A stretch of DNA of 64,000 nt from Pezizomycotina sp. ARF18 (taxonomy: Eukaryota > Ascomycota), in NCBI GenBank assembly GCA_002224055.1, contig AZLU01000017.1, forward strand, positions 128,522-192,521, read 5' to 3'. Each line of letters begins with the position of its first letter. Positions within the stretch are counted from its first letter, which is position 1. Made by a program: the position numbers and the translations under genes. The notes below the pieces were generated by a model. The model did no database searches. It was not told the origin of the DNA and was given only the letters and a program-made list of their open reading frames with translations. Below are positions 11,072 through 24,495 of the stretch, in pieces.

Positions 11072-14000
11072 ATGGAGCGACATCAATACCACTAAGACCG
11101 CAATTCAATTCGTCACATCCTCCTCCGTCCCTTTCGAACCACGAAGACGCTCGATCGTCGAAACGTATGCGAATAGGATCTCCTCCGCCTCCGCTCTCCC
11201 ACCAACACCATCAACAGCAACAACAACAAGCCAGCGACCACAGGTACCATCCGTCCCAATCGCATCACCACCAACAACACCAACACCACCATCAGTCTCG
11301 GTATCCGGACAGAGCGTCGTCGATTTCGCCACCGTTGGGTCCCGGCGATCACAGAGGGATGACTTACCGCGTTCTTCACAACAACAGCAGCAGCAACAGC
11401 ACCTTCCTCCTATGTCGCAGCCGCAGCATCACCCTCACCGGGAAGGTAGGCCTTTTTTTCTTCCCCTCTCTCCTTTCTGACCCGGTTATTATTGTTCTTA
11501 TCTCCACGCATGAGAGGAAAATAAAATAAAGATAAAACTGTTGCGACTCGCAAAGACAAATTAGAAAAAAAAGAAAGGAAAAAAAGGAGCAACAGGGAAT
11601 AAATAATAATAAATAAAAAACAATGATGTCCAATATACCTACTTCCCCCTACTTCCCCGCTGCTACGCTTCTCCAGCATGCAGTGCCATCCGTTTTTTTC
11701 CCTTTCTTTTGCAGGACAAGGTTATGCGATCGAGTGGGGGACCTTGTATTTATTTTTCTCTTCATATTTTCCTTTCCCAAACTTTGTTGTAAAACTTATC
11801 CCACCTCCCAAAGCCTGTTCCTGATCGCGCGACACACTGGACCATCATTCCGAACCCTATCTAGACCTTTTGTGATTCTCATTCTCATTTTCGTCAGAAG
11901 ACCTTTTTTTTTTTTCTGGAATCGAGAAATGCTAAACTTTCGGACAATGTTATATCCAGATCCGCCACCTCCGCTTTACAGAGGACCGACTTCAACTCCA
12001 CCGCTTTCCGATCGACCTCTGCCAGGTACGTCCTTGCTATTGGCGAAATTATTGTCTTCACGTTGTCGTTGCGCTTTCTGTTCTTTTTTCTTCTCTCTCA
12101 TGCTTGAAGACCTTGATGATCGCTTCTATCGTCGCCGTTATTACCATCACATGTATATACGCTGCGTGTTTTGTATGTCTGGATAAAGGCAGCCTTTTTT
12201 TTTTTTTTATCTTTTTCTTGTCGGTCTTTCGCTTTTGGGCCATTGGAAGCTGAAAAGGAAACGTTACAACCACCCATTTCCGTCAGATTTCCTTTTCCAA
12301 AACCCGTCTGTTCTCCCCCTCCATTTACCCATCACTTTAGGCCCGTTCCTTTTTTTTTTTTTTTTTTTTGCCCTTACCCGTTTGTCGCTTAGCTTTCCTT
12401 CAAACACACACCACTCCAGCCCATGACGAAAATAAAACACACTTTTTCTTCCCTTGCGTTAAGAAGAAAGAACGGAGAAAAATAAATAAAATAATGAAAT
12501 AAAACCTTTTGAGATTCCCGGTCTTATTTATTATTTTCTTCATTTTATCTCTGTTCTATACTCTACCATATATTTCTTCCCTTTGAACTGGCGACCAAAA
12601 GTTACTAAAGCTGTATTCACTTCTGTATTTTGACGAATTCTTTTTGTAACGAAAGTAGAGAGGGGAAACGATCTGGCTTTTTTTTTTTTTTTTTTTTTTT
12701 TTGGCTTGTCTGTCTCTTCCTTTTGCGCTATCGAAACTCGGGGTTACGATTTGCGCCAATCACAACCAGCGTCTTCCCTGCCACTTTTATGAATCTGTTT
12801 TATTTTTGAAAATCTCCTTCTCTTTTTTCCTTTTCCTGCTCTTCCCTTTATAATCTTTTCTAGAACCGTTAGATTGCGCATTCTTTTTTTTTTTTTCCAT
12901 CTGATATATTATTTTTCTGTTCCGTATATAGTGTGTGTATCTTCCGATCCTTTTCCCTGTATGTTCATTTTGTAGAAATCTATACACCGTATTTTCCTTC
13001 TCATCCTCTCTTGCGCTGTAATTTTTTAGGGTCTTTTCTTTGTTTTCTTTGACGATAAACAGTTCAAGTCGATCTTGAGACTTTTTCCTTTTTTTTTTCC
13101 CTCCCTCTAACCTTTTTTTCTTAAAAAAATGTTAGGCATGCCAAGAGAAGGTCATGCTCAATCGGCGCAGTACCGAGCCTCACCCCCGAACGCGCCTCCT
13201 TACCACCACCAACATCATCAATCCCATCATCAACAGCCGCAGCCGCAGCCGCAGCATCATCAACATCAGCAACAGCAACAGCAACAACACCATCAGCACC
13301 ATCAACATCAACATCAGCAGCAGCATCACCAACCGCCGCCACCGCCGCACCCAAGCGAAAGGAACAAGCAGCCGAGTTGGTACGACGACCGAGATCACCG
13401 GTCGCAGCAGCACCACTACCCTCCTATGCATCACCAGCACCAGCAGGAGCCGCCTTCGCATCACAGCCAGTATCCTCCCCCGCATGCCCAGCAATCCCAG
13501 CATCAATATTCTTCGCCTTACCCTCCCCGCCTATAAGCTCCGCATCGCACCTCCAGTCGACGCACAACCAACTCCAGAGGCAGCTCCGGCAGGAGGATAG
13601 GACCCACCACCGAGCCATCTTCACCAACCCCCTCCTCCCCCTCCACAACAAAGCCACCACCACCGCTCTCCTAGCGACCACGTTGAGCATCACCATCACC
13701 ATCACAATCGCTCGTCCTCGTATCAGGAAAATCGGTACTCGACGCCGCCGCTCCTCAGCGCTTCCATAAATAGAGGCATGCCCCCGCCATCAAGTTCTTC
13801 ACCCCACCCTCCCGCCGGTCCAGGGCCCACCTCCATTCCCTCCGCCGTCGGGGCCATTCCAAGGGGGACGAGATCTCCCTTCCATCACCTCGCTGCCTAT
13901 TCCTCGGGCGTCGTCCAGCATGTCTTTGTCGAATATCCTCGGCAATGATACCCGCCTGCTCGCTCCAGAAACGAGCCCCGCCGCCTCCACCAATCCAGCA

Positions 14001-16095
14001 CCGCGAATCGCTGCCACCTCGTCCGTTGCAGCCCGATTATTCTCCTCTGAAGCGGCCGTATACTCCCGACTACCCAGCTTCCGCACCTATCAATGATCGA
14101 TCGAGAGAGGTCAGCGACTCCAGGAGCCCCTCGGGAGGTGCGCAGTCTCTGCCGCCTCTCGGAAAACAGTCCGGGATGGACACCCCTCCGTCGTCGCACA
14201 GATCTGGACCGTCTCCTGGGTTGCAACCTTCGCCGATGCCCCCTAGGCCGTTATCGCAGCCGGCTGCCACCGGGCCGCAACCTATGCAAGTCGATAGGAT
14301 CAAAGAGGAACCGGCGCAGCAGTCAACAAGCCGACTGCCGCATTACCGGGATGAGCAGCAGGCGCCGCCTCCTTTCGAGAAGCAAACGCCGCAACAGTCT
14401 CCTCGCCCCTGCTGCTCCAAGGGAAACCCAGCGGCCAGTATCGCCACCAGAGACACGGCAAGAGCCCCCAGCTACCACGGCCTCCCAGCAACAGGCGTCT
14501 TCTCCCGCCTATCATCATTTACCGGCGTCGGCTGTAACGGCTCCTTCGGTTCCGCTTTCAGCTTACACGACGACCATGCCGGCTTCGCCATTCGCGATCA
14601 CGCCTGCTCTACTAACTCCACAACGCTTCCCATGCCGCCCCAGTTCGAAAGCGGCGTGGACAAGCGGCGACAGAACCTCAGCCAGAGCAGCATACAGTTT
14701 CCTGCCGATAGGGAGATGGAAAAGCGTGAGCGTGACGTAACGCCCTGCGAGCAGAGGAGGCGCTGGTCAGCGTGTTCACGAGAGGAAAGCCGCGGCGGCT
14801 GCCGGTCAGGGTTCACCCATGAGCGGCGTCATCGCAACAGGGAAGCTTTCGTCACCTCGTCCGGAGAGGAAGGTCACGGAGGAATACACGGCAGCAGCCA
14901 CCAGAGGGAACCTGAAGATAGCGAAGTTGTGGGTGTTAATGGTTTCAAAGGCGATGCCGCCGGCGAAAAGGCTTCGGCTAAGAAACGGAAGCACCACCCT
15001 CCCGGTCATCATCACCACCATCACTCCTCGCATGCGTCTCACGCCCCGCATCACCATCACCATCACCACCACAGCAAGTCCGACGCTGCGATGGGAGACG
15101 ATGGTCTTCAGGGACCGTTGCTGCCGAGGAACGTTGCTTCACCAGCACCGCCGCCTGCCGCGCCGGTTAATCAGATAACGACCTTGCCGCCGAAGGTCAC
15201 CATCAACAACAGTACGTTACTGGAAGCTATAAGCAGCTTCCCGTCGTCGCATTTGGGCTCTGCCTCGTACACTCCGTTGGTTTTGGATCCCGACACGCAC
15301 GCCGTGCAAGAGCAATTCATGATCCCCCATTTCGTCGAACGGGAGAATTGCACATTCGACGTTCGCATCGCAGCGCGCTACTTGGGTATCGCAGAGAGGA
15401 GTAAAGTCTGCAAGAAACGTATGCTATGGGGTAGCGGCGTATACACCGACGACAGCAATATCATCGCCGTGCTCGTTCACGAGGGACACCTCCCCGTCGT
15501 CCACAACGGACGGAAGTGTGTGACTACGCGGACGAGCACGACTCCGCCCTCGCGAAGATCGCGCAGCAGCAGTCGACCAAGAAATCCGGAAGGGCGAAGA
15601 AGGACCAACTCGCCGCGAGCCTCCTGGCCGACGGAGGCGCATCCGCAGGCCGTTAAACCCGTGCAGAAGGATAAAGACCTGCAGGTGAAACTCCGCATCG
15701 CGCCGCCGCTGACGAAGTACGGCTCCTCGGTGCGGTATGGCCTCAAGAGCCGCGCCTGGGAAAAGCACGACGGGATGAGTTTCATCGTGGAGGAAGTTAA
15801 ATGGGTGCACAAGGGCGCTGCGGACGAGCGCGGTAGTCTTGGGAAGAGGAAGCGGATACCGACGCTGGAAACGCAGAGGAGGGAGTGTTACAGCACGAAG
15901 AACGGGGAGTTGACTATTTCGGATAGACCTGGAGCGACGAGTTGGCTTGCGCTGAGGAAGAAGGAGGTTAATGGACGGCTGGTAGTATGCCTACGGCGGC
16001 GGTCAACGGGATTGATACGGCGGGATTCCCGCATAAGGCTACGGAAGTCATGGCCGCCGGATAGGATTTACTGTGCGACAACAGGGGAAATTTGA
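11072..16095 (+). CDS. RXT3: Histone deacetylase complex subunit Rxt3 family protein
   Basis: Subunit of the large Rpd3 histone deacetylase complex (Rpd3L), acting in the nucleus as a transcriptional corepressor component. The start at 11072 has a good context after a CT-rich leader. Exon 1 (to about 11446) is Pro/His/Gln-rich. A probable small exon at about 11930-12030 (YPDPPPPLYRGPTSTPP) follows, and a long CT-rich intron ends at TTAG before 13136. The third exon carries very long His/Gln tracts, Pro/Ser-rich sequence, a His tract near 15010-15075, then the Rxt3 domain at about 15280-15830. Domain hallmarks are RMLWGSGVYTDDSNIIAVLV, LQVKLRIAPPLTKYGSSVR and HDGMSFIVEEVKWVHKG. Frameshifts near 11095 and 11353 (one base missing each) and probably within 13540-13945 and 15515-15655 split the frame. 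The stop is 16095 in the long frame, or 16064 in the frame that reads VNGIDTAGFPHKATEVMAAG. The family call is firm; the intron count is uncertain. Confidence 0.85.
13200..13470 (+). repeat. His/Gln triplet repeat tract in the Rxt3 gene
   Basis: Dense CAN/CAR triplets (CAT, CAC, CAG, CAA) encode a His/Gln-rich run with few other residues before PPPPPHPSERNKQPSW. A second pure-His stretch lies at about 15010-15075. Such tracts are probably disordered, vary in length, and are sites of replication slippage. Confidence 0.8.
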
Positions 16096-17899
16096 AAGTG
16101 TTTTCGTACACCATTCTATATATATATATATTTTTTCTCAAGCTATACTGTATTCGTGCAGAAATGTGTCGGGGTTGGAAGTTCTCGTGTTTTACACTCT
16201 GTGTAATATGTTTTTCACACTTTTTTCACTTTTGTTATATATATCGCTTTTGTTCTAATAGGATTCTGGCTGGTGTTTTTTACTTCGATTTATGCTTCTG
16301 TCTTCCTCGTCTTTACTATTACTACTATTCTATCCTACTCTTACTTACAGAATCTCTTCGTATAGCACGAAGGAATTGATCTCTACTTTTTTACATAATA
16401 CTCAATCAGGTTACAAAATTATCTTCGGAATATAGGATCTGAGTAATCGATGAAATCGCACTCTATCACATAGTCGTCCATGATGACAGACGAGTACGAA
16501 TCTTAAGCGGTTTAAAAAAGAACATAAAATAGAAAAGGAAAGATAGGCGATTCTAAATAGCTTAACTGTTTTTTTGTATACTGCGGGATGTGATTTGTCT
16601 CGTAGTCAGCCAGCCCCTTATCGTAGTCGTTGTCATTGGTAAGCGTAGCTCAAACTGGTTCTGTGTTCTGTTTTCACGATTCTTTGCCAGACGGAAGTTT
16701 GTCGATATGTGGCCAAAAGTCTGGTTTGTCTGGTAAGTATCACCATGAGGGGGCTGTTTAACTACAATTTTATGTGATGAGGGATCCCCGGGTTTTTTTT
16801 ATCCTTTGTAACCCCTGCGAATTCTTCGAGAAGGGCCATCTATGGTTGCGAGTGGTTTTTCCCTTGTACTTCTTTTCCTACCCACCGGAAAAATGTTCCC
16901 TTCAAGAATATCATCTGCTCGGAAATAATATCGGGCAATGGATTCAATAGTAACAGCGTGTAGTTCATTTTTACTATCCGATCTCTTCGAGCTTTTGTCA
17001 GTATCACGCAAGTAGAAATCGGATTTGATTGTATTGTCGAGGTGGTTTGAGATACGGAGTGAGTACGGTTACGCTGACTCTCGTCGTTGATATTCTTGGG
17101 TTTCGTGTTACAAGGCTACAATATTTTGGAACGCAGTGCGAAGTAGAGCTTGAACTTTTGATTGATCGGGGATGAGATATCGTGTGGAAAAATGAATTTT
17201 TGTGGAAGTTTATACCCAATGATTTGAGAAGCCGTCCGAACTCTGCACTTGTTGTCACTTTTGAATGTATGAAGTTTTTGAACCTGGTGTGAAGGTAATT
17301 ATTTTATGGCATGAGGTCGTAAATACTCTCTTGAGCTTTCGCAGTATGTAACGGCGGTCTGCGAATCCGTCTTCGCTGTAGTAATTATGGATGTTTCTGA
17401 GAAGCTCTTGCAGCGTCTGAATAAATATTTATCCTTCTTGTTCGAGTTCATTTTTTGATAGTTTATACAACGTTTGCGACATGCTCGAGATATAATAGTA
17501 CTCTGGTTGGATTCTTTATGACTTGCGATTAGCCCGGTATACTGCAGCCTCCTTCTACACATTACTAGTGATTATGTTATGGCAAGCAGTTGTGACGAAT
17601 GATATGCTTCGACATCCTCGCCGTCCTTCCTTTCAACACGTTACGATATCTTGCCAGGCTACTATGACGCCATTACGTAGCTTAACGCTGATAATATAAC
17701 GTCAACATCCAGCCAGTGACAGCAGCTGTTTGCTTTTCTTAGCATTGGCTGATCAACAGGTTTCTGGTGGTCAAAGTCAAAGTATGTGCCGTTTTCGAGA
17801 CCGCTCACGCATAAGCTAATCCTCCGTTTTCCTAGATATGCCACGTTGCGAATCTGCCGACATAGTTATGACTCGGGCTTTAACTTTTTGGTGTTTATG

Positions 17900-19760
17900 T
17901 ATTGGAAAGGAGACTGAGATGGAGACAGGGGCGAAATGCAGTACATGTCATAAGACGGGATAATGATTGGGGTTGTAACTAGGACAGTATCCAATGCTAC
18001 TTCTTGTTTCGATGGGTTCCTACGTCTAGTGATCCTCATGATCAACACGTTACGGAGGTAATACCACTATCGTACGCCTTGTTGCTGCTTGGTTCATGGC
18101 TGATATCGCGTGTGGTCGGTTTCTGTATTTATCTCTCGAGCGGCTAGTCCTCTTTGGCCATTTGGACATTTCTGTGCGGAGTATCAAATACTCCTTGAGC
18201 GCTTGGAGTATGTGGCTCGTCGATTTCGTGCAATGGAATATAAAATACACTGAGACTATGCGGTTTGGCTGAAGAGTACTATCGTAATTCTCTTTCCCGC
18301 CTTTATTTATCTTCTTCCAAGTTCTTACCGTTTTGAACCTTGTAATACTTATCAGCGAAGATCTGTTCACGCGTTCGACGTAGCTTTGAGTTAAGTGTTT
18401 ATCGGAGGGCTTCATTTGGTCATTGTAATAATCTATATGAGGTTTTCTTTGGAAGTTTAAAATATCGTTGAGATCTTCGTGCGGTTGCAGTTTTGTTGCT
18501 TATACCAATGGTCGGACTGATTTCGGTCGCCGTAAAGGTTATCATCGATTGACGCTAATTTGTTTCTACGATCCGTTAACATCAGCTCCTTTGGAAATCA
18601 CATATGACTAGAGCGTGACGGCTTACTCTCTGTGGCCCGCTTCGTTTCGTTATATTACGTACTAATATCCAGTGCGTGGTAAGTGCGGATGCTTTGTCTA
18701 TCCGCCGCCTCGAGGCGTTGTTGACCAGGAGTTATACGTCAGGCGCACTACATCGAATTTGTTTTCTTGACTTGGATATCAGTTTTGAAACTTTGAAAAT
18801 GAATCGCTGGATCATTGATATCCAACAGTTCGTACATGCCGTGACACTTATACCGTAAAGCTTGAGGAAGGGATGGAGTATGGTCTATGGCTTGGAGGCG
18901 GGGGCTCTAAGTAAGGAGTCTAAATGAAATTTCGAAGACCGCGCTATATCTAAGAGATGGTAAGATTTGTAGACTGGCGCCCATAACTATGATCCGCCTT
19001 GTTGCTATCGTTTGATTTCTTCGAAGGGCGGTGTTTGCTTCTTTTTTTTTTTTTTGAGCTTCTATCGTGGTCGTCGTGTGCACTGTTTGGGTGTTGTATG
19101 GATAGAGTAACTTTCTGGCCTTGTGTTTATCGACGGCGCTCCTTTGGAATTTTTCAATTACCGTAACCATAGAGGCTATCATTTACGGACAACGTTTTTT
19201 GCTACGGTCTGTTTACATTTACTCACTTTGAGACTTACTTATCACTCGTACGTAGTTAGATCGCTGCTGTAGCACGCCTCGTTTCGTTATATTAAGAACT
19301 GGTGAGGGAAGATGCTTTGTCTATCTCCGTATCGAGGTGCTTGTTGATCGGGCGGTATGTGTCCTGTGGCTCACATCATCGAAACTTGGTTTCCTGCTTA
19401 GATATGAGTCGTTCGAACGGAAACTTTGGATTCTTATAATCAACGATGGGGAAGCCATTACGACACTTATGACCTGAAACAGATGAAGGAAAGAGCCTAT
19501 AGCTCAAGCTTGTGAATTGAGCAGCAAGTCGGGCATGTAAATAGAAATAGAAACTTCTACGGCATGTTTTCTTATACAGGGTATCCAGCATTATGTGGTA
19601 CCTTATTGCTATCGGCTAACTCTTCGCCTTTTTTTTTGAAGGTTTATCGCCCTTGTCGTCGTATCCATCTCGGCGTTATATGCAGGGGGATAATTGCCTG
19701 GCCCTGTTTATGACGTGGTGCCTCTCCGCGATTTGGAATTGATATTTCCTAATGCGACGT
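17900..19760. repeat. Diverged direct repeats, period about 600 bp
   Basis: The segment from 18631 (CGCTTCGTTTCGTTATATTA) and the segment from 19268 (GCCTCGTTTCGTTATATTA) share an ordered series of similar blocks: a shared GATGCTTTGTCTATC box, a GGATATCAG/GATATGAG region, a TTGTTGCTATCG/TTATTGCTATCGG block, and an end near TCCTTTGGAA/ATTTGGAA. An older third copy appears to end near 18595 (CTCCTTTGGAA). Divergence is substantial and spread over the units, unlike the near-perfect duplications elsewhere in the window. This indicates an old tandem or nested repeat of unknown type. Confidence 0.55.
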
Positions 19761-20971
19761 CTTTGTTTATGGAAATTTCGTGTCTATCTTGATGTCGGAT
19801 GGTTTTCGTAAGTTTTCCCAAGTAGGGTATAGTTCCTTAGTTACAGCTCTAGACCACGTCCGTCAAGTAGTTTGAATGCTATGATCGTCGTTCGTTGGTA
19901 GAAGGGAAAAAATAAAGCACCCGCCGAACTTGAACTTCGATAAATTAACTATCCAGCCTCACCGCGTCAGTTCCATACAAGCATTTCGGCGCAATTATTG
20001 TGTACGTGCTTATGTAGCGGTGATGTATTTAATGGGATCGTTTGCATTGAAGAGATTTTGAGACGGCCATCTACGCCTTTTATCCGGCGTATATCGTTAT
20101 GAGGAGCTACGCGATATATATCGTATTTCCGCTAAGTGTTTGATACGCTATACATTGCGCCTGCACGGATGGAGAGATTACATACATGGTCTCTTCTATA
20201 GCGTGCGTGGAACCGGAGCTACGATTCTTTTCTTACAAGGTTAGGATACTTTTACTATACTTAAGTACCGAAGACCGTGTGAGTTGTAAAGGTAGCATTT
20301 TACAAGATCGATGCCTAGCTTTGGGAGTAGTGGCATGGGCTATTCATAGAGCTCGAAGCCCCCCAAAGAAGTCCTGCGGTTTCACAACCGTTGACTTCAT
20401 GCTTCGCGTTTAGACTATGCTATACGCTTCCGCGCTACGTTCGAAATGTTGACTTGGTCGGGGTTAAATGAGCTTTATACAGGTCTCGAAGTCGGGGTCC
20501 CGTCGACCAATTTACTACGTATACGTGACGATATCTAAGATAAAACGAAGAAATTTTATAATGTAGAACTATGGCTGGTTTTTATATTTAATTCTGAATT
20601 CGGAAAACAAGAATAAAATGCTAAATTGATCTTTATTGAATCCGGTCCATGTCCTCGTTGATATACTTAAGTAGTATGTTGTTGCTGGAGGCGCGTGTTC
20701 TTTTTAGTAACAAAGCTACGAAGTACTGCCGTAAAATTTTATCTGGTATATATTATTATTATTATAATTATTATTATTATATTATTATTTTATCTATTGG
20801 GCTTTTGTTTCTTTTACAGCCCATGCGTCATCAGGTCTATATAACTGGGGGTAATTCCCGAGGATAATAGGCATGAAAACCCCTCTATTTTTTGCATTTC
20901 GTTTGCACCGGAGAGGATTTCTTTGGTTGATTTTTATTATTATTCGAAAAGTGGTCTGTGTGATTGAAGTA

Positions 20972-21013
20972 TAATATTAATTTGGCAAAAAAAAAAAAAA
21001 AAAAAAAAAAAAA
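20972..21013 (+). repeat. A tract preceded by TTTGGC
   Basis: A run of about 27 A follows ATATTAATTTGGC. A very similar junction occurs at about 25270-25316, and a looser one at 23075-23105 (TTTGGGC). It may be the 3' end of a poly-A retroposed element or coincidence. Confidence 0.35.
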
Positions 21014-22033
21014 GAGAGAGAGAGAAAAAGCAGCGGAGGATACTTAATAAGGCACTTAGGTAGATAAAGGAGTTGTTGGTATTCGGATGATGGAATTTTG
21101 TTGGTGAGGGATGTAGTACTATATATATAAATACCTAAGTATTTTGCTATCTAAAATGATAATAATAGTGATATAAATCAAAGTCGAGCTCGAGCTCACA
21201 ACCTGTTAGAAATGTTCTCGAAAATATCTATATTGACAATCTCTTACCCGTAACTGTTGAATGCAGAAAGCCGGCACAAGCGAGTACCGAAGGGCTTCGT
21301 TTGAACGGTTTGTGAAATCTATATCACATCAAACAAATTGTCCCTTTTTAAGACACATTTAGGAAGGACATACTCTGAGCTTGATTCAGTTCTACGACTG
21401 GTCGGGACTCCGTATCTGCAAGGACACCTCTAGAGGCTGTTTTTCTCTTTACGTTGTAGATCTAGCAAACGGGCAAAAATAAGTTATGCTGTAGAAGACA
21501 CTTTAAATGACGAGTACTAGTGTGATAATCGTATATCATATATAGCTGGCTAGTCTGCTATTTATGTATTTTCCTTCCTAGGCTTTGATCGCTGTTTTTT
21601 TATGTTGTCTGCACAAACTCATGCACATAGACATTGGGAATGGACGGTCCGTCTCCTGGGATATTAATAGCTGCAATAGGAATATGTAGGTAGCTGAATG
21701 AAGAACCGATTTGCCACGCTTTTTGATGCTCTAAAAAGATGGCTAGATAAGTGAATTGGAACAACGCTATGGTGCTTCAATATCGGAGTCTGGAGAGATT
21801 TCAAAAAAAAAAAAAAAAAACCGAGCCATATGGCCAGTTTGTTCCATAAACCCTTCTATCAAGACGTTCGATTACCGTTTTAGTGACGGTATAATACGTC
21901 TTCTAAACTTATTCGCCTGTTCTATGAGGGCTTCAGAAAAAAATAAACTGAACGCCGTCGCATTATCTTTTCTAAACCGTTCGATCGTATTACGTCAGCG
22001 CTATGTTTGCCGTGCTGAAAACGCGGATCTGCT

Positions 22034-22308
22034 TAAATATCATCTGGCGAAAGCCCCCGATGGCGCACATCGTGAGTGCTGGTACTACTAAACTGAGTAT
22101 CGTATCTTGCAGTCCAAGTTTGATAATCGGCTTATTGGATATTGGTACCGTGATATTTTGAGCATCCTTTAAATATCATCTGGCGAAAGCCCCCGATGGC
22201 GCACATCGTGAGTGCTGGTACTACTAAACTGAGTATCGTATCTTGCAGTCCAAGTTTGATAATCGGCTTATTGGATATTGGTACCGGAGGTGATATTTTG
22301 AGCATCCA
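22034..22308. repeat. Tandem near-duplication, about 136 bp x 2
   Basis: Units 22034-22169 and 22170-22308 begin at TAAATATCATCTGGCGAAAG and are identical over almost their full length. The main difference is a four-base gap in unit 1 (GGTACCGTGAT against GGTACCGGAGGTGAT). Confidence 0.93.
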
Positions 22309-23337
22309 CAATCACACCACATCTGCATCGTCTATCAATGGTTTCTAAAAGGAACTTATATCACTGATATTCCTATAAGTTTCACTTTTTAACTTCGTTT
22401 ATTTGATTGTAAGATGTCTTGGCATGAACTATCTGGTGTACGCACCAGCGATCATCGTGTTGGCCGCTTGCCTCGCGCTTCTTCGATTGTGAAGTTCCAA
22501 GCAATAAAGTTACAGCTCATTGATAGCTCCAAATTGCTAAGAGACGAATCGTTGGAACTCGAAGCTCCCTACTCGGAATTGACAACGTTTTATGGTTGGG
22601 ATCAGGTGTTGGCAAAATAAACACGCTTTCGCAATGCTCAGGAAGCCATTTCTACACTACGATACAGATTTGGTAGAGTGAATTAGATCACATCGAAGTT
22701 GCCCATGTAGGAATTACGAAAAGCAGACTCATCAAGCGATCAGATCTAGCTATCGATGAGGGTTAACGTTCAGCTTCTCTGAGTTCCTTTAATCCTGGAG
22801 CCTACCTTTGGCGCTTTCTCTCCATATTCACGCTTTAGCCTTGTAATAGACGGTTACTGGTTCGTATGGTAAGGTGGGCTAACTGCTATAGAATGCCGGC
22901 TAGCGTAAATATGGTTGTCAAATATGTTGCTCATAGATGTTAAGTATTTGATATCAAGAGGGAAACGAATCGAGTTAAAGTAGATAATGACGGATCTTCG
23001 AAATGATAAAGAGGGAAGGATACTAAGTAGAGACGAAGATAATTTAATTGACAAATAAAAAATTATTAAGTGATTATTTGGGCAAAAAAAAAAAAAAAAA
23101 AAAAACCAATAATAATAATATTAATAATAATAATTATAAAAAAAAAAAACTTCCTCGCCTCTTGACAGCACCTTCCAGTGATGACCCCAATTTTCATTGA
23201 GTTTTCACGAGGGAAATTGAAAAAAAAAAAAAATTCCGCCACTACCTGACTACCTTCTTCCTACTTAGTATCTAACAAAAGCTCTCTTTCCTTTGACCAG
23301 TTCATCAAAGTTCTCCCTCTTCGTCTATCTAGCAATT

Positions 23338-24495
23338 ATGCAAATCAACTCGATTATCTGCAAGGTCCAGATTGATCGCGATGGCCAGGGCCTCGCAATG
23401 CTGTCGAATACGAAGAGGAGTCGACCGACAACGGGAAGACCGAGACGTGCTTCATAGCTTCGCAGGATGGCAAATCCTTTCAGTTCTCCATGGATCCCTT
23501 CTCCAGCTCAAAGAACCGTGGAAAAGCAGTTCACGTATAAGATTTACTGCGATGGCAAGCTTTTGGTTATTACGTCGAACTTGGCTTACGAAAACAGTCT
23601 ACTATCATTGGTCACTCCACTACCATGGTGGCAACCAGCAATGGGATGTTCGAAAAACGAAAGCTGAGATTTGGAAATTGGAGACTGGTACGCCTCATTA
23701 GCCTAAATGAACCTTCTCCCTAGTTATCCAATCCTTACATACTGATTTCTAGAGGATTTATTTTCTGTCTGTTATCAATTTAGGGGATAAAAAGGAACCA
23801 AATATTGAAACCAGGATGGATATTCTCAAAGATGTTGGCACGCTCAAAGTTGTCTTTTGGGAATGTCAGCATTTGAGCATCAATCCGTGCCAATATACAA
23901 ACCTCCGACAAGAGTTTAGGCCAGCTCCGACCAGAAGCCCGTTCTGAAAAGTCGCTTAAGGGAAGGTCCGTTCCGCATTGTACATCGCTCGGAGAAGCTT
24001 CGTATAAGGCAGGCTTAACCTCCAAAGTGCGGACCATCGAACCAAGCGTCGCAACTTTTATTTTCAAGTACACCTCTGAAGGTCAGCTTGCGGAAATGAA
24101 TCTTTTACTTACATCACGATCACACTTAGGCAAGGGAATTAAACCTTTGTTATAAAGGCTCACTTCTTTTTCCTACTACTGAGTCTGTTATGTCAATAGA
24201 ATCTCTCAAAAACCAACGTATCATTCGTACCTCCGCAGAATCTCAGGACGAGCACAACGAAGGCGGAGACCACAACAAGGTGAAACAAGCCTTGGAGAAC
24301 ATGAGCGTGGACCAGATGCGACGGGAACTCCGCCGCCGCATGGAGGCGGAAGCAGCGGTCGAAGGCGATAGGCGACGCAAGGTCGAGGTCGAAGTAAAGC
24401 AGGAACGCTATCGTCGTCCTATTATTCCTTCTGGCCAGTCGAAAGCATCGATCTTACGAGTGACGATTGAGGCGAAGGTCTATAGATCCAGCTAG
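23338..24495 (+). CDS. DUF7918-family protein, copy 1
   Basis: Member of a fungal family of unknown function now grouped as DUF7918 (family name from memory). The start at 23338 gives MQINSIICKVQIDRDGQ. After a frameshift around 23393 the family core continues as EYEEESTDNGKTETCFIASQ and DGKSFQFSMDPFSSSKNR. This is followed by an IYCDGKLL strand, and, beyond a probable intron (about 23690-23780), by DILKDVGTLKVVFWECQHL. This pattern (N-terminal strands, xTCFIxS, YxDG, then a Lxxx-V-FWE strand) matches the paralogue at 25339-26300. The last exon (24190-24495) is a charged helix with MSVDQMRRELRRRMEAEAA. At least three frame changes occur, like those in neighbouring genes. No catalytic motif is visible. 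Adjacent on the same strand to its paralogue, which suggests tandem duplication. Confidence 0.62.

Larger units (their letters stand above)
16096..23337. other. AT-rich gene-free island
   Basis: About 7.2 kb with stops in all frames, a diverged direct-repeat array (about 17.9-19.8 kb), an ATT microsatellite near 20750-20790, long A tracts at 20987-21013, 21801-21818 and 23084-23105, and one tandem near-duplication at 22.0-22.3 kb. A 68-codon open frame at 22414-22620 (plus) has no recognisable family. I take the island for decayed repeat DNA, but I see no motif that names an element. Confidence 0.55.

Noticed and set aside
13180-13506. 108-codon Leu/Met/Val-rich minus-strand frame
   Set aside because: It is the antisense of the His/Gln repeat of Rxt3; CAN repeats read backwards give long open frames.
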